Source: Methylotenera_A sp046594915 (GTDB taxonomy: Bacteria; Pseudomonadota; Gammaproteobacteria; Burkholderiales; Methylophilaceae). Taken from it: a DNA stretch of 64,000 bases. Under the pieces are notes generated by a model, which did no database searches, was not told where the DNA came from, and saw only the letters and a list, made by a program, of their open reading frames with translations. The translations under genes were made by a program, and so were the position numbers. The stretch is taken from the NCBI GenBank assembly GCA_046594915.1, contig JBKJRC010000004.1, positions 62,001-126,000 of the forward strand. The letters run 5' to 3'. Position 1 is the stretch's first letter; every line of letters starts with the position of its first letter. Shown here one piece after another: positions 45,144 through 53,242 of the stretch.

Positions 45144-46004
45144 TTATGCCAGCCTTGGATGAATAGATACTTGCGGGAATGGAATTTCGATACCGCGCGC
45201 ATCAAACGCATGCTTAATATTTTTCAGGTATTCGCGCCGTACGCCCCATTGTTCAAGTGGTAAAACTTTAAATCGACAACGTATTACCACAGATGAATCG
45301 GCAAGATTTTCAACGCCTGCCATTTCCATATCATCTAAAATTTTGTGTTTAAAATCTGCTTGATTTCGAAGCTGATGACCAACTTCCGTCATCACTTGCA
45401 TCACAGTCGCCACATCTTCTTTATAGGCAACACCCACATCAATCACCGCCTGTGCAAAGCCGCGGCTCATATTGGTTACCGCGCCAATATTTCCATTAGG
45501 TACATAATGCACATTGCCGCTGTAATCACGCATTTTAATATAACGCAGCGTCACCTCTTCTACTAAACCACTTTTGCCGCCTGCTTCAACCACGTCGCCT
45601 TGGCGAATTTGATTTTCTAATAGAATGAAAAAACCCGTGAAGTAATCTTTGATTAAATGTTGCGCGCCAAAACCAACCGCCACGCCGACAACGCCCGCCG
45701 CCGCTAAAATAGGCGCGATTGAAATGCCAAGTTCGTATAACACTTCCACCACGCAGATAAGCACAATGACTAATGTAGCAACATATTTCACCACGCGCGC
45801 CAGCGTATCGATACGTTTTACTTCTTCTGAGTTTTCAAACGCCTGTTGTTTCAGGTAGGTTTTCATGTACAAAATAAATTTGGTACTGAGTTTCATCAAC
45901 ACCAATCCGATGAACAAAATAAGTACGATGCGCAACATTGTTTTTAATATCGGCAATAATTCATTCGGATGACTAAGGCCAAGGCTTGTTAAAATGCTTT
46001 CCAT
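45144..46004 (-). CDS. mscS: small-conductance mechanosensitive channel (MscS family)
   Basis: A 286-aa channel protein with an N-terminal helix pair, then the pore helix AAAGVVGVAVGFGAQHLIKDY (the Gly/Ala ridge) and the cytosolic beta domain GDVVEAGGKSGLVEEVTLRY. The C-terminus IPFPQVSIHPR is typical. It releases solutes on hypo-osmotic shock. The adjacent sucrose synthesis operon would raise osmolyte levels, which fits. Confidence 0.93.
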   Translation of the reverse strand: MESILTSLGLSHPNELLPILKTMLRIVLILFIGLVLMKLSTKFILYMKTYLKQQAFENSEEVKRIDTLARVVKYVATLVIVLICVVEVLYELGISIAPILAAAGVVGVAVGFGAQHLIKDYFTGFFILLENQIRQGDVVEAGGKSGLVEEVTLRYIKMRDYSGNVHYVPNGNIGAVTNMSRGFAQAVIDVGVAYKEDVATVMQVMTEVGHQLRNQADFKHKILDDMEMAGVENLADSSVVIRCRFKVLPLEQWGVRREYLKNIKHAFDARGIEIPFPQVSIHPRLA

Positions 46005-46050
46005 GCATGCTCCATTGTATAAATAGTGAAAATTTGTCCGTAAAATAGGG

Positions 46051-48003
46051 TTAAGTTTCCAGCCAAACCATCCCTTGCGGCGGCATGTTAATGACCGAAC
46101 TGTTCAAATCAAGCGTGTGATCTGCAAATAAATCTTTAACGCTGGCATGTTGCAACAACCCGAGCTTGCGCAGGCCATCAATACTGAGCTGTTGTGCACT
46201 ATGGTCAAAGTTGCAAATCACCAGCACGCGCGGATGGCTGCCTGCGCCGTCAAATCGCACAAAACAAAATAGATGCGGATTATCTAATGCAATTAATTCG
46301 CGATTATTGTGATCAGCAAATGCGGTAATTTCTTTTCTGCTGGCAATCATTTTTTTTAAACCAGAAAAAATACGCTGTTCAATCGTACCCTTTTCATGTC
46401 TTAGCTGACTTTGATGCCAATTCATGACTGGGCGGTGAATCCACCGATTATCATTTTTTTTATGAATATCGTTCAAGTAAGCCTGATCGTTCAATGTGCC
46501 GATTGCATCGCCATAATAAATCAACGGAATACCGCCAAACGCCAAAATAATGCCATGTAGCAGCAAAATAGTATCAATACTGCGGCTAATCGCCTGTGCA
46601 TCGTTTTTTTCCGTTGCGGTTTCTAACCCAGCCAATGACGCTAGCGAACCTGCAATGCGGGCGTCACCATTTTTTTTATTGGTACCAAAAGCGATACCTC
46701 TTGCAATCGAATCGGGAAACTGGCCCGTGTAGTGATTAAGCAAAAATTGCCGATGCAATGCTGGGTCGTATCCAGCTAAACGAATGTCACTGTCATCAAA
46801 GCCCAGCCCAATATCATCATGGCAGCGCACATAATTAAGCCAAGTTGCGCGTTCTAATTTATCGGGAATCGACCGAATGGCATGGTTAAGTAACGTCGCT
46901 TTTTTGGTGGCAACGGCTTCCCATAACAAAGCCATTAACGTCGCGTTATAGGCAATTTCACACTCTTTGGCGTTAATTGCATCTTCGCCAAAATATTTAA
47001 TCACTTCAACGGGCGCTACAATTGCCTCGGCAATAAATAAAACGCCAGGCGCTGTCACTTGGCAGCAATCTTTCATCAATTGCAATATCAAGTGCGCTTC
47101 ACGCTCGTTTTGGCAAGTGCTGCCAATTTTTTTCCATAAAAATGCAACCGCATCTAGCCGAATCACATCCGCGCCATGATTCGCCCAGAATAAAATAATA
47201 TCCACCATTTCAATCAGCACAGCAGGATTTTGATAGTTCAAATCCCATTGATATTCATTAAAAACCGTCATCACCCATTTGTCCATTTCCGCATTCCAGG
47301 TAAAGTTACCGGGTGCGTTTTCGGGGAATATCTCTGGCATGGTTTCTTCATACAAATCGGGCGTGCTACGATCATTAAATACATAGTAGTAATCTTGATA
47401 TTTTTTATTGCCCTCGCGTGCTTGAACTGCCCAAGCATGCTCGTCCGAGGTGTGATTCACCACCACATCGAGCACTAATAATGTGCCGCGTTTTTGAAGA
47501 TTAGTCGCCAACTCATCTAAATCTTCAATCGCGCCGATATCTTCATTAATTTTTCTAAAATCGCGCACTGCATAACCGCCATCACTTTTGCCTTTTGGGC
47601 AATCTAAAATCGGCATAATATGCAGCATGTTGATACCCAAATCTTGCAGATAACCCAGATTTTTTTGCAGGCCTTTTAAATCGCCACAAAACTCTTTGCA
47701 ATACAGTGCATAACCAACCCATTGCTGGCTTAAAAACCAGTCATGGTTTTTTTCGCGCGCGCGGTCAAGCTTGCGCAGCTTTTGTGAGCGGGCAATATAT
47801 GAGCGTGTGAGTATTTTGACTAGCTGATGCAGTTGCGGTTTGAAATCGGCACGATGCCCATATAGCTGGTGAAATAGCGAATAGATAGCGTAAAAATTTG
47901 CACCTAAGCGCGTATAAAAATACTGTAGATTTTTATCCTTAATTTCGACTTCAATTTCCGTCAATATGTCATTCAATAACGAATGTGAAACCTGTTCATA
48001 CAT
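46051..48003 (-). CDS. ams: amylosucrase (GH13)
   Basis: A 650-aa GH13 enzyme. The catalytic Asp lies in DVIRLDAVAFLWK, the acid/base Glu in LFIAEAIVA and the transition-state Asp in NYVRCHDDIG. NLGYLQDLGINMLHIMPILD and VVNHTSDEHAW are further family motifs. Amylosucrase splits sucrose and grows an alpha-glucan, and in methylotrophs it is encoded beside sps. It is seven bases downstream of the sps/spp gene. Confidence 0.9.
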   Translation of the reverse strand: MYEQVSHSLLNDILTEIEVEIKDKNLQYFYTRLGANFYAIYSLFHQLYGHRADFKPQLHQLVKILTRSYIARSQKLRKLDRAREKNHDWFLSQQWVGYALYCKEFCGDLKGLQKNLGYLQDLGINMLHIMPILDCPKGKSDGGYAVRDFRKINEDIGAIEDLDELATNLQKRGTLLVLDVVVNHTSDEHAWAVQAREGNKKYQDYYYVFNDRSTPDLYEETMPEIFPENAPGNFTWNAEMDKWVMTVFNEYQWDLNYQNPAVLIEMVDIILFWANHGADVIRLDAVAFLWKKIGSTCQNEREAHLILQLMKDCCQVTAPGVLFIAEAIVAPVEVIKYFGEDAINAKECEIAYNATLMALLWEAVATKKATLLNHAIRSIPDKLERATWLNYVRCHDDIGLGFDDSDIRLAGYDPALHRQFLLNHYTGQFPDSIARGIAFGTNKKNGDARIAGSLASLAGLETATEKNDAQAISRSIDTILLLHGIILAFGGIPLIYYGDAIGTLNDQAYLNDIHKKNDNRWIHRPVMNWHQSQLRHEKGTIEQRIFSGLKKMIASRKEITAFADHNNRELIALDNPHLFCFVRFDGAGSHPRVLVICNFDHSAQQLSIDGLRKLGLLQHASVKDLFADHTLDLNSSVINMPPQGMVWLET

Positions 48004-48009
48004 AAATTT

Positions 48010-50196
48010 TCAATCCTGTTTCAGTGCAGAAATAATCGGCGCAACGTCTAGGCCATAATGCACCAACCCTTCTAAAATGCCGGCAGCATAATGTTGCGAG
48101 GCAAAATAAATATGCTCTCGATGCCGCAGTTTTTCTAACTCCTGGCTATAATTGCCCACCACAATCGCGCGCGTGTCACCAATTAGCATTTCAATATCGT
48201 TGCCCGAATCACCCGCCACCACAAACTTTTCCAGCGGCAAGCCCCATTTATAAGCTAAATAACGAATGGCATGGCCTTTAGACGCGCGCACGGGCAACAC
48301 ATCTAAAAATTCCTCATGCGAATAAATAAGTTGTGCGTGCAAATTGCATTGGCGCAGATGATTTTGTATGTCACTCAAGGGCGGCATTCCATCTGGTTTT
48401 GCAAGATAACTTAATTTAAATTCACGCTGATTTTCCGGTGCCTGCAAGGTTAATCCTGGAAAATGACTTAACGCTTTTTTCAGGTCATCTTTTCGCCACA
48501 TATAACGAATATGTGCCGACCAGCCTGTGTCAGGCACTAGTTTTTTACCATAATGAATCTCTGAGCCGACCGAAGTGATTAGCACATCGGGCACATTTAC
48601 TTGATTGGCTTTAAGTATTTGCAGCGCACTTTCAAGCGGCCGCCCAGTGGCTACGCCAAAAATACAATTGGCCTTATTTTTATCTACCCAGTTTGTTAAA
48701 CCTTTGAGTGATTTCTTATGCCCCACTAGCGTATTATCAATATCGCTAATTAGCGCTATGCTGGCCAATGGTATGCGTGATTTTTCCGCACTTAAAACCA
48801 AGGCTTGCTGACGGCGGAAGCGTTTTTGATCGCGACGCAATAATCTGCGCACTTCTTTCATATATTTATCCACGTGCGCCGCCCAGCTGTAATGCCGCCA
48901 AACCCCTACCAAACCGCTACTGGCCCATTGGCGCCAGCGTTTTTTATCTTCCAAAATATATAACAAGCCATCTGCAATCGCACTGCTGTCCAAAGTATCG
49001 ACAATTAATCCATTGCGACAATTGCCCAAAATATCGCGCGGGCCGCCGTCATCCGGCGCCACAAATGGCAATCCGCTGGCGGCGGCTTCTATCAAGGTTA
49101 AGCCAAATGGTTCGGTAAAAGCAGGGTTAACAAACACGCCACGGCGCCTTGCGGCTAAACGATATAGCTCTGGCACGTCTTCTTGTGCAACGAATTTTGG
49201 AATCGCCACTTTGCCCCATAAATCATAGCGGTCTAAATCGAACAATAACTGACTCATCACTTTTTGCTGCGACTCTTCTAAATCGCGAATGTCTTCACGC
49301 GTACCAGCCACAATCAATAAATTGGCAGCCGCCTGCAATGCAGGGCTGTTGCCATACGCTTCAATTAAACCGTGAATGTTTTTTCTGATATCTGGTCGAC
49401 TAATCGAAAAAATCAAGGGTTTTTCTGGCTGTGCTAAATAGCCATCAATTTTTTGCTGAATCGAGGTTTTTTGTTTGATGCGTCCAGGCGGCAAAAACCT
49501 TGAGGTGTCTGTTCCTGGCGAAATAACGCTAAAGCGCGATTGGTTAAAATTATTATACATGCCATATTGCTGCTCAATCTCTTGCTTAGTGCTGGTGATA
49601 ACCAATGAGGCATGTTGAATAATATCTTCTTCAACCGCAATACGGCGCTCAAAATTAAACTGCTTTTCGATGGCAGACGCTTTTCGACCACTCGCCATTA
49701 AGCGATCGCGTTTGGGCCGTCCGAGCGAATGACCAGTATGCACTTGCGGAATACCGAGCAATAACGATAGCTGCTGCCCAACATAACCTGCATCGGCGTA
49801 ATGCGTATGAATTAAATCCGGGATTCGGCCCTGCTGCCTTAAAAAATGCAAGGCTTTATCGACCACTTGATCTAAATGTGGCCACAAGACTTCTTTTCGC
49901 AAATAACGTTTTGGCCCGCAACGCAAACGGATGATGCGCGCGCCCTCGCCCAAAAATTCCTCAGCTTGTGCGTAATCATTTGCTACGCTGTCGTCTTCAA
50001 TTAATCTGGTTAACAAATCTACTTTATCAACACCTGCATGGCTTGCCAGCGCACGCGCAAGTTCCACCACGTAAGTCGTCTGGCCACCGGTGTCTGCATC
50101 CGCGCCCAGCTCCATGTCGTTGGCACGAATAAGCCCGTGCATACTAATCATCAGCACATAGAGGGGATTTTCAGACTTTTGCAGTGGATCAATCAT
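48010..50196 (-). CDS. sps: sucrose-phosphate synthase fused to a HAD sucrose-phosphatase-like domain
   Basis: 728 aa from ATG 50196, chosen because it overlaps the frk stop as ATGA; an upstream TTG would add three residues. Residues about 12-465 are a GT4 synthase: ADADTGGQTTYVVELARAL, IHTHYADAGYVGQQL and FTEPFGLTLIEAAASGLPFV. Residues about 485-725 form a HAD domain with LISDIDNTLVG (nucleophile Asp) and VVAGDSGNDIEML. The fusion would make sucrose-6-P from UDP-glucose and fructose-6-P and dephosphorylate it. A similar arrangement is reported for Methylobacillus. Confidence 0.93.
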   Translation of the reverse strand: MIDPLQKSENPLYVLMISMHGLIRANDMELGADADTGGQTTYVVELARALASHAGVDKVDLLTRLIEDDSVANDYAQAEEFLGEGARIIRLRCGPKRYLRKEVLWPHLDQVVDKALHFLRQQGRIPDLIHTHYADAGYVGQQLSLLLGIPQVHTGHSLGRPKRDRLMASGRKASAIEKQFNFERRIAVEEDIIQHASLVITSTKQEIEQQYGMYNNFNQSRFSVISPGTDTSRFLPPGRIKQKTSIQQKIDGYLAQPEKPLIFSISRPDIRKNIHGLIEAYGNSPALQAAANLLIVAGTREDIRDLEESQQKVMSQLLFDLDRYDLWGKVAIPKFVAQEDVPELYRLAARRRGVFVNPAFTEPFGLTLIEAAASGLPFVAPDDGGPRDILGNCRNGLIVDTLDSSAIADGLLYILEDKKRWRQWASSGLVGVWRHYSWAAHVDKYMKEVRRLLRRDQKRFRRQQALVLSAEKSRIPLASIALISDIDNTLVGHKKSLKGLTNWVDKNKANCIFGVATGRPLESALQILKANQVNVPDVLITSVGSEIHYGKKLVPDTGWSAHIRYMWRKDDLKKALSHFPGLTLQAPENQREFKLSYLAKPDGMPPLSDIQNHLRQCNLHAQLIYSHEEFLDVLPVRASKGHAIRYLAYKWGLPLEKFVVAGDSGNDIEMLIGDTRAIVVGNYSQELEKLRHREHIYFASQHYAAGILEGLVHYGLDVAPIISALKQD

Positions 50197-51173
50197 AAAT
50201 TCCAATCGTTAATATACGGCGTGTAAAAATCAGTATTGGCAGGCGCCCCACCGCGAATGCCGCAGATTGCACTGGCAAACTGATTGGCACGATTTAACAT
50301 AGTTGCTTCATCCCAACCTAAGCCGCGCCCTAAAATACACACCGCAGAAAATGCATCGCCTGCGCCTACGGTGTCTACCAGCGCCGTTTTAGCCAGAAAT
50401 GCTTTAGAAGGTGCTAAATTGTCGGTTTTCACAACCGTTTCACCGTTTGTCATCCATGCGCCTTCGGCGCCTTTTGTGACAATCATTTGCTGAATGTCGA
50501 ATTCTGCGCATAATTTTTTGGCTTTATCATAGTCGGCTGCAGCCTCAATCTTAAAGTATTTGGCGATAATCAAGAGTTCTTCTTCATTCAGTTTCACCAT
50601 ATCGCTGCGTAACAATGAGCGTTTAATCGTGTGTTTGTTGTAAAAAGGCGCGCGTAAGTTAATATCTAAAAAACGTGGACATTTTCCATCTTCTAAAAAC
50701 TTATCCAGTGCTAATCTGGACGGCATACTACGTTGCGCCAAAGTGCCAAAATAAACCAGATCTGGTTTAAGCGACATCGTAACCATATGTGTAATGCCTG
50801 CATGAATATGGTCGTAAGCCTGATTTTGCAAAATCTCAAACTGATGACCGCTTTCGGTTAAATGCACGTTAACCTGACCTGTCGGATAAATTGCGTCGAT
50901 CTGCAAGCCCGACACATCCATTTTAAGCCTTTGCATTTCCTGTAAAAGTAGCGTGCGCAACGCATCCTGTCCAGTTCTGGTAATCATCACAGGGCGCAAG
51001 CCAAACGCGCTTAAATGTCGTGCCACATTAAATGGCGCGCCGCCCAACACAGTTTCATCGTGGAAAATATCAGCTAACACTTCGCCAAATATGCCAATGA
51101 CTTTTTGTGATTGGTTTTTTGTGGATGACAATATCTTTCCTTCGCTATGTATGTAAACGCTAAGTGAAACCAC
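50193..51173 (-). CDS. frk: PfkB-family fructokinase
   Basis: A 326-aa sugar kinase. GGAPFNVARHLSAFG (substrate site), VNVHLTESGHQF, and the C-terminal DTVGAGDAFSAV anion hole with catalytic Asp are visible. It phosphorylates fructose released by sucrose cleavage, closing the sucrose cycle with ams and sps. The first about 20 residues (MVSLSVYIHSEGK) precede the usual domain; a start nearer the kinase domain is possible. First gene of the three-gene operon. Confidence 0.9.
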   Translation of the reverse strand: MVSLSVYIHSEGKILSSTKNQSQKVIGIFGEVLADIFHDETVLGGAPFNVARHLSAFGLRPVMITRTGQDALRTLLLQEMQRLKMDVSGLQIDAIYPTGQVNVHLTESGHQFEILQNQAYDHIHAGITHMVTMSLKPDLVYFGTLAQRSMPSRLALDKFLEDGKCPRFLDINLRAPFYNKHTIKRSLLRSDMVKLNEEELLIIAKYFKIEAAADYDKAKKLCAEFDIQQMIVTKGAEGAWMTNGETVVKTDNLAPSKAFLAKTALVDTVGAGDAFSAVCILGRGLGWDEATMLNRANQFASAICGIRGGAPANTDFYTPYINDWNL

Positions 51174-51379
51174 TTAAATCTATTAGCGTTTTAATGTAAA
51201 TTGACTTAAAACACTTGTCTTGATATTGAAAATTTCGCTCTAGTGCACAAAAATATTCGAAAAATTGTGCTTTAAAACTGGTTAAGTTGTAGCGCTTAAT
51301 ATTGATGAACAGTTTAAAAGCAGCTATTTTTGAATGTTTAGCCTTAACTATATTGCTTTAAAAGCTGGCCGTATGATTG

Positions 51380-51886
51380 TTACAGGTCTGATAACGGAAT
51401 CAGTCCCGCGCCAATATCTTTACTATTAATCTGCAAACTTAGCTGCGCCAAACTTTGCGTCAAAGTCGCCAATGTATCCACATCCAAACGATCTAACGCG
51501 TCTCTCAACACGCCCCTGGGTGACGGCGGTGCATTTTTGATGATGGTTAAGCCTTGCTCCGTGAGCGATAAACGCACCACGCGCTGGTCGGTAGTTTCAC
51601 GCTTTTTTACAATGAGCATTTTTTTAGCCAGCTTTTCCACCAAATTACTTGCTGTGGATTGATGAATCGCTAAATTAGTAGCCAGTTGAGACACTTTTAA
51701 ATCGGGCGCTTTATCTAGCTCGTACAACACCCAAAGTTGAGAGCTGCTGATGCCGCAGGCCGATTCGGTGTCGCTTAGATGCTTTTTAACCGAGCTGAAA
51801 ATCACCCGAAAATGCTGCAAAGAAGTATTGGCCAAAGTAGCCTGCAATTGCGCCTGATTCATTAAAAGTGCTGGTTTTTCAGTCAT
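51380..51886 (-). CDS. MarR family transcriptional regulator
   Basis: 168 aa from ATG 51886; a TTG five codons upstream gives the longer reading. The winged helix-turn-helix is in LKVSQLATNLAIHQSTASNLVEKLAKKMLIVKKRE, read as two pieces near 70-105, with the wing TTDQRVVRLSLTEQG. It sits upstream of the sucrose operon on the same strand, 206 bases away, and below a 15-bp perfect palindrome. MarR proteins (EctR) control osmolyte genes in other methylotrophs, so this may regulate frk-sps-ams or itself. Confidence 0.88.
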   Translation of the reverse strand: MTEKPALLMNQAQLQATLANTSLQHFRVIFSSVKKHLSDTESACGISSSQLWVLYELDKAPDLKVSQLATNLAIHQSTASNLVEKLAKKMLIVKKRETTDQRVVRLSLTEQGLTIIKNAPPSPRGVLRDALDRLDVDTLATLTQSLAQLSLQINSKDIGAGLIPLSDL

Positions 51887-51988
51887 GGTTAAGTTGAACA
51901 AAAAATTGTAAAGGGTTGTTGATAATGCACAAAAATTTACGGCTAAAAATGGTGTTAACTTATTTACTGTGCATTCAGTTTACCGCAA

Positions 51989-52029
51989 TAATTACATTTA
52001 TACAAATATATATCGTATAAATGTAATTA
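51989..52029. promoter_or_regulatory. 15-bp perfect inverted repeat upstream of marR
   Basis: TAATTACATTTATAC (51989-52003) and GTATAAATGTAATTA (52015-52029) flank an 11-base AT-rich loop. It lies 103 bases upstream of the marR start. Likely an operator, perhaps for MarR itself; a hairpin without a U-run is the alternative. Confidence 0.55.
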
Positions 52030-52088
52030 AGCATTATGTTGATTAACACGCTATTTCGGCAACACTTAATTGCATAATCATTAAGCAC

Positions 52089-52129
52089 AAACGAAAAAAC
52101 CATACAGAATTTGTATGGTTTTTTCGTTT
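52089..52129. terminator. strong bidirectional terminator downstream of yggX
   Basis: AAACGAAAAAACCATACA and TGTATGGTTTTTTCGTTT form an 18-bp perfect stem with loop GAATT; the stem itself holds the A and T runs. It lies just past the yggX stop region on the minus strand and also insulates marR. Confidence 0.88.
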
Positions 52130-52225
52130 CTACACGCTCGCTAAATGTTACTAAGCTGCATATTTAACACTCGCGCACTAAACACTCCACTCAATTAACA
52201 CTTTTTGCCATTGGTTTGATGTAGC

Positions 52226-52501
52226 TTATTTTGGCGGAACGTAGCCACTGGCGGTATCTGCGCCTTCACCAAAAAAATATTTTTCCGTTTGCTCGCTCAA
52301 ATATTTACGCGCCGCTGGGTCTGCCAAACTTAAGCGGTTTTCATTCACCAGCATGGTTTGTTGTTTTAGCCACGCCGCCCACGCTTCTTTAGAAACCTGT
52401 GCGTAAATACGTTTACCAAGCTCGCCTGGGTACGGCGGAAAATCCATGCCGTCTAATTCTTTACCTAATTTAATACAATTTACCGTGCGCGCCATAGCCA
52501 A
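52226..52501 (-). CDS. yggX: Fe(2+)-trafficking / oxidative damage protection protein YggX
   Basis: A 91-aa protein with VNCIKLGKELDGMDFPPYPGELG and the tail YFFGEGADTASGYVPP typical of YggX. The conserved Cys near residue 8 and Trp-rich AWAAWLKQQTMLVNE helix are present. It protects Fe-S clusters from oxidative damage. Alone on the minus strand, divergent from dgkA. Confidence 0.95.
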   Translation of the reverse strand: MAMARTVNCIKLGKELDGMDFPPYPGELGKRIYAQVSKEAWAAWLKQQTMLVNENRLSLADPAARKYLSEQTEKYFFGEGADTASGYVPPK

Positions 52502-52587
52502 ACCTTTTTTGATTAATGCATTTGCAATAAAACAATATGATAACGCATGTTAAAATAACTCGACTAATTTTTCATAATAGATAACGC

Positions 52588-52998
52588 GTGATGAACAGCA
52601 AATTGCCACCCAATTCAAACCAGACGCATACCGAAAGTCCATTTAAAGGCAAAACCGGCTTGCGACGTTTGTTCAATGCGTTTGGCTATACGCTGGATGG
52701 TTTTAAAGCGGCTTATAAACACGAAGATGCTTTCAGGCAAGAGGTTTTACTGGCGATTATATTGATTCCGCTGGCGCTTTATATCGGTGGGAGTCATCTT
52801 GAAAAAGCGTTGATGATTGCCAGTGTGTTATTAGTGCTGATCGTTGAATTGCTTAATTCTGCCATTGAGGCGGTGGTGGATAGAGTGTCGATTGAGCGAC
52901 ACGAACTGGCTAAACGCGCTAAAGATATTGGCAGCGCTGCCGTATTTATTGCCTTGGTTAATTTGGCAGTTGTTTGGGGTTTATTGCTCATTAATTAA
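52588..52998 (+). CDS. dgkA: diacylglycerol kinase
   Basis: A 136-aa three-helix membrane kinase. The active-site segment LNSAIEAVVDRVSIERHELA with KRAKDIGSAAVFIAL is unmistakable. An extra about 20 polar residues at the N-terminus precede the family's usual start. It recycles diacylglycerol from membrane-derived oligosaccharide and LPS modification. Confidence 0.95.
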   Translation: MMNSKLPPNSNQTHTESPFKGKTGLRRLFNAFGYTLDGFKAAYKHEDAFRQEVLLAIILIPLALYIGGSHLEKALMIASVLLVLIVELLNSAIEAVVDRVSIERHELAKRAKDIGSAAVFIALVNLAVVWGLLLIN

Positions 52999-53027
52999 GC
53001 ATTAAAACTGCATTTAAAAAAGTAGGT

Positions 53028-53159
53028 TTATTTTTTTAAATGCCAACCGTGATTGCCATTAAGGTCTGTCGAGTATTCCAGCAGCGTGATCCAAGCTGCT
53101 GCAACGGCCACAAAAAAAACAAGTCCCAATACAATATATTTAATCGCGTTCATACTCAT
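53028..53159 (-). CDS. 43-aa single-pass membrane protein
   Basis: An open frame on the minus strand with AGG just ahead of the ATG at 53159 (a second ATG lies two codons in). It encodes MSMNAIKYIVLGLVFF, continues through a hydrophobic helix to about residue 27, then ends EYSTDLNGNHGWHLKK. The charged, His/Trp-containing tail and the ribosome site support a real gene. It lies 83 bases downstream of the TonB receptor, convergent with dgkA. I do not recognise the family. Confidence 0.6.
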   Translation of the reverse strand: MSMNAIKYIVLGLVFFVAVAAAWITLLEYSTDLNGNHGWHLKK

Positions 53160-53242
53160 TACCTATCAGAAAATGAAGTTAGTAGTGAGTATAAACGCGC
53201 CTATTTGGTTCACTGTTTGGCTCAATTGATGCTCTGCCTAGA

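Larger units (their letters stand above)
51887..52225. other. intergenic region with palindrome and terminator
   Basis: 339 bases between marR and yggX. It holds the inverted repeat at 51989-52029 and the terminator at 52089-52129. No reading frame with a ribosome site is seen; the marR promoter should lie here. Confidence 0.5.
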
